A stretch of DNA of 9,809 nt from an uncultured Rhizobiaceae group bacterium (lineage in GTDB: Bacteria; Pseudomonadota; Alphaproteobacteria; Rhizobiales; Rhizobiaceae), in contig CALHHQ010000215.1 in the NCBI GenBank assembly GCA_938030645.1, positions 1-9,809 of the forward strand, in the 5' to 3' direction. A model generated the notes under the pieces. That model did no database searches. It was not told the DNA's origin and was given only the letters and a program-made list of their open reading frames with translations. This document shows, piece by piece, positions 1 through 7,244 of the stretch (position 1 is the stretch's first letter; each line of letters opens with the position of its first letter). The translations under genes were made by a program, and so were the position numbers.

Positions 1-1581
1 TTCACTTGTTTCAAACCAAGCATTGTTCTTAGCATCATAAAACTTCTCACTGAACGTTTTGAGAACCAATTCACCCAACGGTTTGGCGCGTTCAAATCCG
101 GCATCCAAAGCAGCCGAAGCCGCAAGCAATACGAACGATTGATCATATGCGTCCATGCGCGTGTTTTCAGGTGCTCCCTCTATTGAGGCAACGCTTGCAA
201 ACGGCACATCTGAATTGGCTGCAGCATCTAACCAATCCAAACCATGGTTGACGAGTTCATCAGCGCCTTCACACCAATTATGCTTTGCAGCCTGTGCAAA
301 ACACCATGTTTGGCGGGCCATTGTTCGCAATCGCTTCGGCTTGTTCAGGCTCTTTTCATCAAAGCCAAGGGTTTCATGGAACCCACCATGATCGAAGTCT
401 GGACCAATTTTGGCCCATAGCGGCAAGCCAATTTCCGTCAACCAGCGATGAACCCGTTCCACATTGGTGCCGGGATTCTTCGCGCGACTGAGACCAACGG
501 ATACCCGCACCTCAGAACGATTGCCTTGATCGAGCTTTTGAAAAACATTCTTTACATCTTGCGAATGCTCCAACGGCGCAACAAACGTTGCATCGTCAGT
601 GGAAATAACGGCCATGTTTTTTAAGCCATAGGCCGAGATCAAAGGGCCTTCGTTGTGAAAATATGATCCTTCACAATCCACAGCAACAACATCGCCAATC
701 GAAACGTTTTCTTGTTCGTCCTTTTCCGCAATTTCATAAAGTGACTGCCATGAGCCGATATCAGACCATTTAAACTTTGCGGGCACCAAGGAGATATTGG
801 GCGCATTCTCCAAAATCACCGTATCAACAGGATGGGATGGTATCCTTGAATATTCTTCAAGAGGCAAAAACGAACCCGCCAAATCAGTTCTGGCAGCAGC
901 GCGTGAGGCTTCCACTCCGCTCCAGATTTCAGGAGCCAAGTTCTTGAAATGTTCAGCCATCACCGAGGCATTGAATAAGATCATGCCCGCGTTCCAAAAA
1001 TACCCTCCGCTTTGGAGATATTTTTGCGCTGTTTCTGCATCTGGTTTTTCCACAAAACGTTCAACGACGAGCGTTCCTGACGCGTCTGTTGAACCGGTTT
1101 TCACATAACCATAACCCGTTTCAGGACGTGTTGGCGTAATGCCAAAAACAACCAACGCACCTGCTTGCGCAGAAGTAACACCATCTGAAATGGTCTCATG
1201 GAACTGATTTATCGTTGTGATTTCATGGTCAGAAGGTACGATGAGAACCAGTCCATCACCATGCTTTGCCAGAATGTCCTGTGTGGCCAAAGCCACGGCA
1301 GCAGCAGTGTTTCGGCCCGTGGGTTCGAACAAACACTGGTCAGACAGTACACCTTCAACCACTGTTTCCTGACGCACAATTTGCGCATGATCAGCAGAAG
1401 CAATGACGTTCACTGGGCCAAACAACTCATCATTGCCGCCGAAACGCCGGATGGTGTTGCGCAACATGGAATAAGAACCCGTCAGACGGTGGAATTGTTT
1501 GGGATTGTCTGCTCGCGAAAACGGCCACAACCGCGAGCCAATACCACCTGATAATACAAAACTGTGCACCTGAGGCTTCAT
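1..1581 (-). CDS. manC: Mannose-1-phosphate guanylyltransferase fused to AGE-family isomerase domain (3' end beyond window)
   Basis: The reverse strand from an ATG at 1581 is open for 527 codons to the window edge with no stop, so the C-terminus is missing. Residues about 1-350 are a GDP-mannose pyrophosphorylase, which makes GDP-mannose from mannose-1-phosphate and GTP in the cytoplasm. Visible motifs are the nucleotide-binding SGGIGSRLWPFSR (11-23) followed by PKQF, GRNTA (89-93), PSDH (116-119), FVEKP (176-180) and YFWNAGM (194-200). From about residue 375 the protein changes to an N-acylglucosamine 2-epimerase (AGE)-like alpha/alpha barrel: GGFHE (399-403), KRLRTMARQTWCFAQA (416-431), DAYDQSF (477-483). 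In known ManC/AlgA bifunctional enzymes the second domain is a cupin-type phosphomannose isomerase. Here the AGE domain probably supplies that activity (inference). An in-frame ATG at 1593 would add four residues; neither start has a strong ribosome site. The product likely feeds exopolysaccharide or LPS synthesis. The guanylyltransferase call is firm, the exact activity of the second domain less so. Confidence 0.9.
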   Translation of the reverse strand, partial: MKPQVHSFVLSGGIGSRLWPFSRADNPKQFHRLTGSYSMLRNTIRRFGGNDELFGPVNVIASADHAQIVRQETVVEGVLSDQCLFEPTGRNTAAAVALATQDILAKHGDGLVLIVPSDHEITTINQFHETISDGVTSAQAGALVVFGITPTRPETGYGYVKTGSTDASGTLVVERFVEKPDAETAQKYLQSGGYFWNAGMILFNASVMAEHFKNLAPEIWSGVEASRAAARTDLAGSFLPLEEYSRIPSHPVDTVILENAPNISLVPAKFKWSDIGSWQSLYEIAEKDEQENVSIGDVVAVDCEGSYFHNEGPLISAYGLKNMAVISTDDATFVAPLEHSQDVKNVFQKLDQGNRSEVRVSVGLSRAKNPGTNVERVHRWLTEIGLPLWAKIGPDFDHGGFHETLGFDEKSLNKPKRLRTMARQTWCFAQAAKHNWCEGADELVNHGLDWLDAAANSDVPFASVASIEGAPENTRMDAYDQSFVLLAASAALDAGFERAKPLGELVLKTFSEKFYDAKNNAWFETSE

Positions 1582-1593
1582 AAATCCATCCAT

Positions 1594-1776
1594 ACAAGGC
1601 CCAAAAGGGCTTCCAAGAGCGCAAAATAACATCAGGTTATTGAAGAAACTTGAATCCGATGCTGCAGATTCACGGGTATTGTGTGCGTATTTTCTCTAGA
1701 AAACGGCGCAATTTTCACCTTGCAAACTGCCGAAATCATGCAAGATTTCACTTAAAGACAGCGCGAGATCATAGTC
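1594..1776. promoter_or_regulatory. Divergent intergenic region with several short inverted repeats
   Basis: This gap must hold the promoters for the leftward guanylyltransferase and the rightward dehydrogenase. Directly visible are imperfect or short inverted repeats: AAGGCCC/GGGCTT around AAAA at 1596-1612 (one bulged base), AATAAC/GTTATT with a 5-base spacer at 1625-1641, TGAATC/GATTCA with a 10-base spacer at 1651-1672, TTTTC/GAAAA with a 4-base loop at 1690-1703, and GAAATC/GATTTC with a 6-base spacer at 1732-1749. None matches a regulator site I can name, and I cannot place -35/-10 boxes with confidence. Short repeats of this size arise by chance, so only the fact that this is a divergent control region is well supported. 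Confidence 0.4.
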
Positions 1777-4227
1777 ATGCCCGAGATTCAACAAGACGAA
1801 TCCGCCCAAGCCAAGCAACTGCCTAGCCACGCGAAAGTGGTGATCATTGGTGGCGGTGTTGTTGGATGTTCCATTCTGTTTCATCTGGCGAAATTTGGCT
1901 GGAAGGATGTTGTTCTTCTGGAGCGAGACGAATTGACGTCTGGTTCGTCTTGGCACGCTGCGGGGCAGATTCACACGATCAGTTCAGACCCAAATATTTC
2001 TCGGCTCCAAGGTTACACAATTGATCTCTACAAAGAGATCGAAGAAACCAGCGGACATTCGGTTGGTTTGCACATGACTGGAGGCTTTTATCTGGCTTCC
2101 AACAAAACTTGGTACGATTACCTCAAACGAGAGCGCTCCAAAGCCCGATATATGGGCCTTCATCAAGAGTTCATCAGTCCGCAGGAAGTTGCAGAGCGTC
2201 ACCCTCTCATTGATCCAAAGCACTACATAGCAGCCCTTTGGGATGAACAAGATGGCGATCTTGATCCATCCGGCGCAACATACGCATTTGCCAAGGCTGC
2301 TAAAGTCCACGGCGCCCAATATTTCACCCACACACCTGCAACCGCCACCACGCAACGCGCAGATGGAACTTGGGATGTGACCACACCAAAAGGTGTGATT
2401 AATGCTGAACACATTGTCAATTGCGGCGGGTTATGGGCCAGAGAGGTTGGCAAAATGCAGGGTTTGAATATTCCCGTTCAACCCATGGAACACCATTATC
2501 TTCTGACGGAGAAGATTGACGAAGTTGCCAATCATCCAACGCGCTTGCCCTGTGGGATCGATTACGAAGCCAACATATATTTCCGTCAAGAACGCGAAGG
2601 CATGTTGATCGGCACTTACGAACCTGTCGGCACCCCTTGGAAAGTAGAAGGCACGCCTTGGGATTTCGGCCATGAGCTTCTCCCTCCAAAACTGGAAAAC
2701 ATTGCCGACCGATTGGAACTGGCATTTGAACGCGTACCCGCGCTTGGCAAAACAGGCATTAAAGATGCAATCAACGGCCCGTTCACCTTTGGACCGGATG
2801 GCAACCCCATGATCGGCCCCGTGCCCGGAATGACGAATTATTGGTGTGCAGTGGGTGTTATGGCCGGTTTCTGCCAAGGCGGTGGCGTTGGCCTCTCAAT
2901 GGCAGAGTGGATGATCGATGGCGAACCAAGCATCGATGTTTGGGCGATGGATGTTGCTCGCTTTGGCGACTTTGCCACGCCCGATTGGGGAACGGTTAAA
3001 TCAACAGAAAACTATGAACGCCGTTTCGTAATGACCTTTCCAAACGAAACTCTGCCCAAAGGGCGTTTGCAGAAGACCACTGCCCTCTATGACCGATTGG
3101 TCTCAAAAGGCGCAGTTATGGGCCAAAGCTTTGGGCTCGAGCATGCACTTTGGTTCGCTGACGGCCCTGCTGATGCATTTGAAGACCCAACGTTTGAACG
3201 CAACAGATCACACGACTATGTGGCGCGTGAAGTGAAGGCAGTGCGCGAAGCCGTTGGTGGCATTGAGATTGCAAACTTTGCAAAACATGAATTTAAAGGA
3301 AAAGGCACGCGCGAACATTTGAACCGAGTTTTGGCGGGTTTTGTCCCCAAGCCAGGTCGCCTCACACTCACACCTATGTTGACGCCCAAAGGCAAACTCT
3401 ATGGAGATTTGACCGTTGCTTGTTTAGCGGAAGACCACTTCATGTTGTTTGGCTCTGGCACGATGCAAGAAGCCCATCACCGCTGGTTTGAAAAAGATCT
3501 GCCGGAAACCATAAGCTATGAAAACGTTTCCGATGATTGGCATGGTATTTCTTTATCAGGTCCAAAGTCTCGCAGCTTGCTGTCGAAAATAATGCGCGAA
3601 GACGTTTGTTCTGACGCGCTAAAATTTCGTGATGTGAGACAAACCTTTGTCGCAGGCGTTCCTGTCATATTGAGCCGCATCAGCTTTTCTGGCGAACTTG
3701 GCTATGAGATTTACTGCAAACCCCAATATTTGTTACGGCTCGCTCAGTCCATCGAAGATGCTGGCAAAGACCTTGGCTACGCTTGGTATGGCGCAAGAGC
3801 ACTCATGTCGATGCGACTTGAAAAAGGTTGGGGCGCATGGGGCTTGGATTTCCGCCCAGACTTCAATGCGGTTGAATCCGGTATGGATCAGTTCATCAAC
3901 TGGAAAAAAGACTTCGTGGGCAAATCAGCCACTGAGCAATTCAAGAAGGATGTCCCAAGCCAAAAACTTGTCACAATGACAATCGATGTGGACGGCATTG
4001 ATGTTTCCAATGATGAAGCCATCTTGGTCGATGGAGACGCCGTCGGTTACATCAGTTCAGGTGGCTACGCACACCACGTTGGTCAATCCATGGCGATGGG
4101 GTATGTCAGCAGCCCTCACGCAGATCCGGGCACAAAGCTTCAGGTGGAGTTACTTGGAAATTTTTATGCAGCAACAATCGTAGAAGACGCACTCTATGAC
4201 CCAGAAGGATTAAAGATGCGGGGGTAG
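1777..4227 (+). CDS. FAD-dependent dimethylglycine/sarcosine dehydrogenase-type protein with GcvT domain
   Basis: This 816-residue protein has the architecture of dimethylglycine and sarcosine dehydrogenases, which oxidatively demethylate N-methyl glycines and pass the one-carbon unit to tetrahydrofolate as 5,10-methylene-THF. The N-terminal DAO-type FAD fold shows VVIIGGGVVGCS (dinucleotide motif around 25-30) and ELTSGSSWHAAG. His60 there aligns with the histidine that carries covalent FAD in the family. NCGGLWAREVGKM, FGPDGNPMIGPVPG and GVMAGFCQGGGVGLSMAEWMI are also family-typical. After a connecting domain, the GcvT folate-binding half starts near residue 430. It includes SGPKSRSLL (about 593-601), FSGELGYEIY (about 637-646), GARALMSMRLEKGWG (about 672-686) and KDFVGKSA, then a small C-terminal barrel. 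The length is normal for the family. The start at 1777 has only a weak GAGA at 1765-1768 upstream, but the next methionine is far inside the FAD fold. Dimethylglycine versus sarcosine or another N-methylamine cannot be decided from sequence. It has no operon partner here: its neighbours are divergent on the left and convergent on the right. Confidence 0.9.
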   Translation: MPEIQQDESAQAKQLPSHAKVVIIGGGVVGCSILFHLAKFGWKDVVLLERDELTSGSSWHAAGQIHTISSDPNISRLQGYTIDLYKEIEETSGHSVGLHMTGGFYLASNKTWYDYLKRERSKARYMGLHQEFISPQEVAERHPLIDPKHYIAALWDEQDGDLDPSGATYAFAKAAKVHGAQYFTHTPATATTQRADGTWDVTTPKGVINAEHIVNCGGLWAREVGKMQGLNIPVQPMEHHYLLTEKIDEVANHPTRLPCGIDYEANIYFRQEREGMLIGTYEPVGTPWKVEGTPWDFGHELLPPKLENIADRLELAFERVPALGKTGIKDAINGPFTFGPDGNPMIGPVPGMTNYWCAVGVMAGFCQGGGVGLSMAEWMIDGEPSIDVWAMDVARFGDFATPDWGTVKSTENYERRFVMTFPNETLPKGRLQKTTALYDRLVSKGAVMGQSFGLEHALWFADGPADAFEDPTFERNRSHDYVAREVKAVREAVGGIEIANFAKHEFKGKGTREHLNRVLAGFVPKPGRLTLTPMLTPKGKLYGDLTVACLAEDHFMLFGSGTMQEAHHRWFEKDLPETISYENVSDDWHGISLSGPKSRSLLSKIMREDVCSDALKFRDVRQTFVAGVPVILSRISFSGELGYEIYCKPQYLLRLAQSIEDAGKDLGYAWYGARALMSMRLEKGWGAWGLDFRPDFNAVESGMDQFINWKKDFVGKSATEQFKKDVPSQKLVTMTIDVDGIDVSNDEAILVDGDAVGYISSGGYAHHVGQSMAMGYVSSPHADPGTKLQVELLGNFYAATIVEDALYDPEGLKMRG

Positions 4228-4308
4228 TCTGGAAACTACTGGACCGTTCTCTGTGCCAAAACAGGCCGTTTGCGGCAACGGATTGAGGGGACAGTAAAAG
4301 CTTGTGAA
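4228..4308. other. Convergent intergenic gap with a weak hairpin
   Basis: The dehydrogenase and the UPF0126 gene end facing each other across these 81 bases. The only visible structure is a 5-bp stem, CCGTT (4266-4270) and AACGG (4277-4281), around a 6-base loop. It has no T-run on either strand next to it, so it is a poor candidate for an intrinsic terminator. I see no convincing terminator for either gene. Confidence 0.35.
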
Positions 4309-4932
4309 CTAAGCACTCGGCGGTCGTGATTTGTACGCTGGCAGCTTCCATCCAAAAGCCAGTGACCCTGCACGCAGAATGAAAGTGACACTCGCACATG
4401 CGATGGCAACGATTGCGGGACTGAGGTCAATTTGACTGGCAAGCACTGTCGCTGCGGACCCTGCAAAAGCGCAGGTGACATAGAGTTCGCCTTGTTTGAG
4501 AACCAGTGGCACCTCATTCGATACAACATCACGCATGAGCCCGCCCATACTACCCGTTATAATGCCCATCACAATCACAACAGGTGCTGATTGATCCAGC
4601 GATTGAGCCACACCAGATCCCGCCGCAACAGCTATTGCCAAGGCAAAAGCATCCAACCAAAGCAAAACCCGATACCGACTTTCAAGCAAATGAGCGGTGA
4701 AAAACACCAGAACGGCGGCACCGCACGCGACGCCAAGGTAAATTGGGTTTTCAAGCCAAAACACGGGGTTTCTGTCCAACAACACATCGCGCAGTGTTCC
4801 ACCACCAACGGCAGCAAGACTCGCCAGAAAGCAAAATCCCACGATATCCAACTGCGCACGGCTGGCCACCAAAGCGCCTGTGAGCGCAAAAACCAACACT
4901 GAGGCGTAGTCGAGCAGAATGAACAACGACAT
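4309..4932 (-). CDS. UPF0126/TRIC family membrane protein (YicG-like, possible glycine transporter or cation channel)
   Basis: This 207-residue, very hydrophobic protein has two tandem copies of the UPF0126 (PF03458) repeat. The first copy carries GGGTLRD at 43-49 and the second GGLMRD at 130-135, each followed by an acidic/proline-containing stretch. The hydrophobic profile fits about seven inner-membrane helices and the length is normal for the family. Family knowledge is mixed: Pfam labels the domain a glycine transporter because of work on E. coli YicG, while structures of prokaryotic TRIC homologues show trimeric potassium-permeable channels. The start at 4932 is supported by a TAGGAG site eight bases upstream, which overlaps the stop of the LacI-type gene. 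The two genes are therefore one operon. Placement beside a glycine-producing type dehydrogenase makes a glycine role tempting but unproven. The family call is firm; the substrate is not. Confidence 0.88.
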   Translation of the reverse strand: MSLFILLDYASVLVFALTGALVASRAQLDIVGFCFLASLAAVGGGTLRDVLLDRNPVFWLENPIYLGVACGAAVLVFFTAHLLESRYRVLLWLDAFALAIAVAAGSGVAQSLDQSAPVVIVMGIITGSMGGLMRDVVSNEVPLVLKQGELYVTCAFAGSAATVLASQIDLSPAIVAIACASVTFILRAGSLAFGWKLPAYKSRPPSA

Positions 4933-4940
4933 TTGAGAGG

Positions 4941-4946
4941 CTCCTA
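4941..4946 (-). promoter_or_regulatory. Ribosome binding site overlapping the repressor stop codon
   Basis: On the reverse strand the stop TAG of the LacI-type gene is the first three bases of TAGGAG. This is a good Shine-Dalgarno sequence, eight bases before the ATG of the UPF0126 gene. The overlap indicates co-transcription and probably translational coupling. Confidence 0.7.
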
Positions 4947-5990
4947 TGATCGCTTTAACTCAAGCTGCGACCGGACAGTGTCACCCGGAAAAATTTTCAC
5001 TGGCAGCGCGACGCATTTCTGGTTTGCTGCCTTGAGGATATGCGCAACCAGTAACGACGAGCCAGTGCTACCCATCAGGGTTCTTGGGGTGATCGAAGTG
5101 GTGATTTGCTTTGGTAGAACATTGTTTATGTTCAAACCATTGAATCCAACAATGCCTAAATCATCCGGTACAGATATTCCTCGGGAGTCACACTCCTGCA
5201 TCCCACCAAAGGCCATATGGTCGTTCAAAAAATACACAACGTCCGGCGGCTTGGAAACAGTTTCGAGAACACGAATAAGCCCTTGTTTTCCTGCTTCAAA
5301 AGAAACAGCTTCCTCCAGCCTGACATTGCCAACCAGCAAGTGTCCTTCAGCTTCAAATGCGTCTCGAAAACCGTCCATTCGTTTGTCAGCTCTTTGGTCA
5401 CGCTGATATTCCACTCCCACATATGCTGGCCGTTCATAACCTAAATCTAGAAGGTGACGAGCCATTGCATAGCCAATTTCGTAATGATCGACACCAACAC
5501 AAAGGTCGATTGGGTCGGCAGAGTAGTCCCAGATCTCCAGTGTGGGAATTCCACTGTTCTTCAACTTTCGGCGCGCGGATTTGCTGTGATCAACACCACT
5601 TAAAACGATTCCCGCTGGCCTCCAGCTGATCATGCGATCGATCCAACGTTCTTCTCGTTTGGGCTGATATTCGGTTGTATCAAAGACAGTTTGAAATCCG
5701 GCATTGTTAAACACAGGACGCATTCCATCGAAAATTTCTGAAAAAACAGCATCTTCCAAAGTCGGAACGGAGATCCCAATAAGCGTTGAATTTTCTGCTG
5801 CCAAAGATCCTGCAACACTGCTTGGTTCATATCCAATGCGCTTGGCAATCTTCAAAATCTCAGTGCGTTTTTTCAGAGACAGCCCTTCAACTCCGCGCAT
5901 TGCACGAGACACCGACATAATGCTGACACCTGCTTCACGGGCCACATCTTCAATTTTGGCACGGGAATCTAACTTCGCTTTATCGAGCAT
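4944..5990 (-). CDS. LacI/GalR-family transcriptional repressor
   Basis: The protein is 348 residues from the chosen ATG at 5990, a normal LacI-family length. Residues about 12-32 (AKIEDVAREAGVSIMSVSRAM) are the classic N-terminal helix-turn-helix. They are followed by RIGYEPSSVAGSLA, the hinge helix with the minor-groove leucine near 63. The rest is a periplasmic-binding-protein-like effector domain with LIGISVPTLEDAVFSEIFDGM early and NDHMAFGGMQECDSRGISVPDDLGIVGFNG near the end, where sequence-typical NDxxAxG and GxxVPxDxxxxGF motifs occur. The open frame extends upstream to an ATG at 6110. Those 40 extra residues have no family counterpart and would run through the 16-bp operator palindrome, so I reject that start. 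The gene lies divergent to an ABC importer operon and upstream of the UPF0126 gene, so it probably controls both and itself. The effector is likely a sugar or related solute but cannot be named. Confidence 0.92.
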   Translation of the reverse strand: MLDKAKLDSRAKIEDVAREAGVSIMSVSRAMRGVEGLSLKKRTEILKIAKRIGYEPSSVAGSLAAENSTLIGISVPTLEDAVFSEIFDGMRPVFNNAGFQTVFDTTEYQPKREERWIDRMISWRPAGIVLSGVDHSKSARRKLKNSGIPTLEIWDYSADPIDLCVGVDHYEIGYAMARHLLDLGYERPAYVGVEYQRDQRADKRMDGFRDAFEAEGHLLVGNVRLEEAVSFEAGKQGLIRVLETVSKPPDVVYFLNDHMAFGGMQECDSRGISVPDDLGIVGFNGLNINNVLPKQITTSITPRTLMGSTGSSLLVAHILKAANQKCVALPVKIFPGDTVRSQLELKRS

Positions 5991-6039
5991 AACTGCAGAA
6001 ACAAAATGAACATCGGGTCTGAACAATAACGGCAAATTT

Positions 6040-6055
6040 ACGTTAGCGCTAACGT
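6040..6055. promoter_or_regulatory. Candidate LacI-family operator palindrome
   Basis: ACGTTAGCGCTAACGT is a perfect 16-bp palindrome lying between the repressor start (5990) and the ABC ATPase start (6139). LacI/GalR-family operators are typically even-length palindromes with a central CG or GC; TTAGCGCTAA-like cores are common among them. It sits 50 bases upstream of the repressor start and 84 upstream of the ATPase start. One bound dimer could therefore control both directions and give autoregulation. The palindrome is seen directly; binding by the adjacent repressor is inferred. Confidence 0.75.
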
Positions 6056-6127
6056 TCTTTTGGAAAATACCGTTTGAACAGATTGTCGCAATGCTCTCTC
6101 CTGTACACATCGAAAGGCATCGATTTC

Positions 6128-6133
6128 GGGAGG
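6128..6133 (+). promoter_or_regulatory. Ribosome binding site that fixes a TTG start for the ABC ATPase
   Basis: GGGAGG lies five bases before an in-frame TTG at 6139. The upstream in-frame ATG at 6091 has no purine-rich site before it. The resulting N-terminus, (M)PTIRFEQVEKSYG, matches the usual beginning of MalK/UgpC-type ATPases. Confidence 0.65.
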
Positions 6134-6138
6134 TTCCG

Positions 6139-7221
6139 TTGCCAACAATACGTTTCGAGCAGGTTGAAAAAAGTTACGGCGCAGTGCGCGTGCTGCCACC
6201 GCTCGACCTCGCGTTGGACGATGGAGAGTTTACCGTTCTGGTTGGCCCTTCGGGCTGCGGCAAATCCACAACGCTGAGAATTCTCGCTGGATTGGAGGAG
6301 CTCAGCGGTGGCGAGATCTTTTTCGATGAAAAACCGATCAGCGACTTGGCGTCCAAAGAACGCGACCTTGCAATGGTGTTTCAAGACTATGCGCTCTATC
6401 CGCACATGAACATCGCCAAGAATATGTCATTTGCTCTGCGTCTAAATAAGACGCCGAAGGCCGAAATTGAAACAAAGGTTCGTCGAGTCGCAGACATGCT
6501 GAATATCGGGCACTTGCTCGAGAGGAAACCTGCTGAACTTTCAGGTGGACAGAGACAACGCGTCGCAATGGGCCGTGCTCTTGTGCGCGATGCCTCTACG
6601 TTTTTATTCGATGAACCGCTTTCCAATCTTGATGCAAAACTGCGCGGAAAGATGCGCACAGAACTTGCTGAAATGCGCGACACGCTCGACAAAAATATGG
6701 TCTATGTGACCCACGACCAGATTGAAGCCATGACACTCGGTGATCGTATAGTGGTGATGTCAGAAGGCGTAATTCAACAGCAAGGAACGCCCGAAGAGTT
6801 GTTCAAAGCGCCAGCCAACAAATTTGTGGCCGGATTTATTGGCAGTCCGACGATGAACTTTCTCAATGCTGAACTAACGTCCAAAAAAGATGTGCTGTTC
6901 GCAAAAGGTGATGGGTTTGAACTGCCACTGCCCAAGCCGTTGGCCAAGTCGCTGAACGGCTACGCAGAAAAAACAGTCACCTTGGGCATTAGGCCATCTT
7001 CTTTCAGTTCTGACACCAAGATCGGCACACCCATCGATTTGCGCCTTGTTGTTTCAGAATATTTAGGCGCCCAGTCAACATTGGTGACACGTTGCGGAGA
7101 CGCCGAGGTTTTGGTCGAGCATGACAGTTCAAGCCCGGTGAGAACAGGCAGCCAACTGACGTTTGGCGTTCGCACTGATGAACTGATGGTGTTCGACAAA
7201 AATACTGAACTACGACTTTAG
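6139..7221 (+). CDS. ABC importer ATP-binding protein, MalK/UgpC type
   Basis: This cytoplasmic ATPase energises the importer encoded just downstream. From the TTG start it is 360 residues. It shows Walker A GPSGCGKST (36-44), Q-loop Gln82 in VFQDYALYPHM, signature LSGGQ (134-138) continuing QRQRVAMGRAL, Walker B FLFDE (155-159) with D-loop SNLD, and the switch His192 in VTHDQIEAMTL. The segment after about 235 is the C-terminal TOBE/OB regulatory region typical of carbohydrate importers (GIRPSSF, then a beta-rich tail), so this is a CUT1-type ATPase and not an amino-acid one. A longer reading from ATG 6091 would add 16 residues of unlikely sequence. It is first in the operon, 23 bases before the binding-protein gene. 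ATPases of this type can serve several permeases, so its family does not define the substrate. Confidence 0.93.
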   Translation: MPTIRFEQVEKSYGAVRVLPPLDLALDDGEFTVLVGPSGCGKSTTLRILAGLEELSGGEIFFDEKPISDLASKERDLAMVFQDYALYPHMNIAKNMSFALRLNKTPKAEIETKVRRVADMLNIGHLLERKPAELSGGQRQRVAMGRALVRDASTFLFDEPLSNLDAKLRGKMRTELAEMRDTLDKNMVYVTHDQIEAMTLGDRIVVMSEGVIQQQGTPEELFKAPANKFVAGFIGSPTMNFLNAELTSKKDVLFAKGDGFELPLPKPLAKSLNGYAEKTVTLGIRPSSFSSDTKIGTPIDLRLVVSEYLGAQSTLVTRCGDAEVLVEHDSSSPVRTGSQLTFGVRTDELMVFDKNTELRL

Positions 7222-7230
7222 AAAACAGCA

Positions 7231-7238
7231 AGGGAGGA
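7231..7238 (+). promoter_or_regulatory. Strong ribosome binding site of the binding-protein gene
   Basis: AGGGAGGA lies six bases before the ATG at 7245. It is the best Shine-Dalgarno match in the operon, in keeping with the high output expected for a periplasmic binding protein. Confidence 0.75.
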
Positions 7239-7244
7239 ACCACT

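Noticed and set aside
155..1551. Several plus-strand open frames of 68-117 codons within the left part of the window
   Set aside because: They are shadows of the 527-codon reverse-strand guanylyltransferase fusion, show low-complexity or unrecognisable protein sequence, and have no ribosome sites.
1596..1612. AAGGCCC AAAA GGGCTT near the guanylyltransferase start as a riboswitch or leader attenuator
   Set aside because: The stem is six pairs with one bulge and there is no alternative fold, leader peptide or T-run to support a regulatory RNA.
1984..2877. Reverse-strand frames of up to 148 codons inside the dehydrogenase gene
   Set aside because: They lie wholly inside a clear 816-residue coding sequence, give cysteine- and tryptophan-rich nonsense translations, and have no promoter or ribosome site.
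4266..4281. CCGTT/AACGG hairpin in the convergent gap as a bidirectional terminator
   Set aside because: The stem is only five pairs and there is no T-run on either strand, so it does not meet the usual pattern of an intrinsic terminator.
4591..5406. Plus-strand frames of 103 and 157 codons opposite the UPF0126 and repressor genes
   Set aside because: They are antisense to well-supported family members and encode no recognisable domain.
6056..6138. TTGAAC at 6074-6079 with TGTACA at 6102-6107 as a promoter for the ABC operon
   Set aside because: The spacer is 22 bases, outside the usual 16-18, so the boxes are not convincing.
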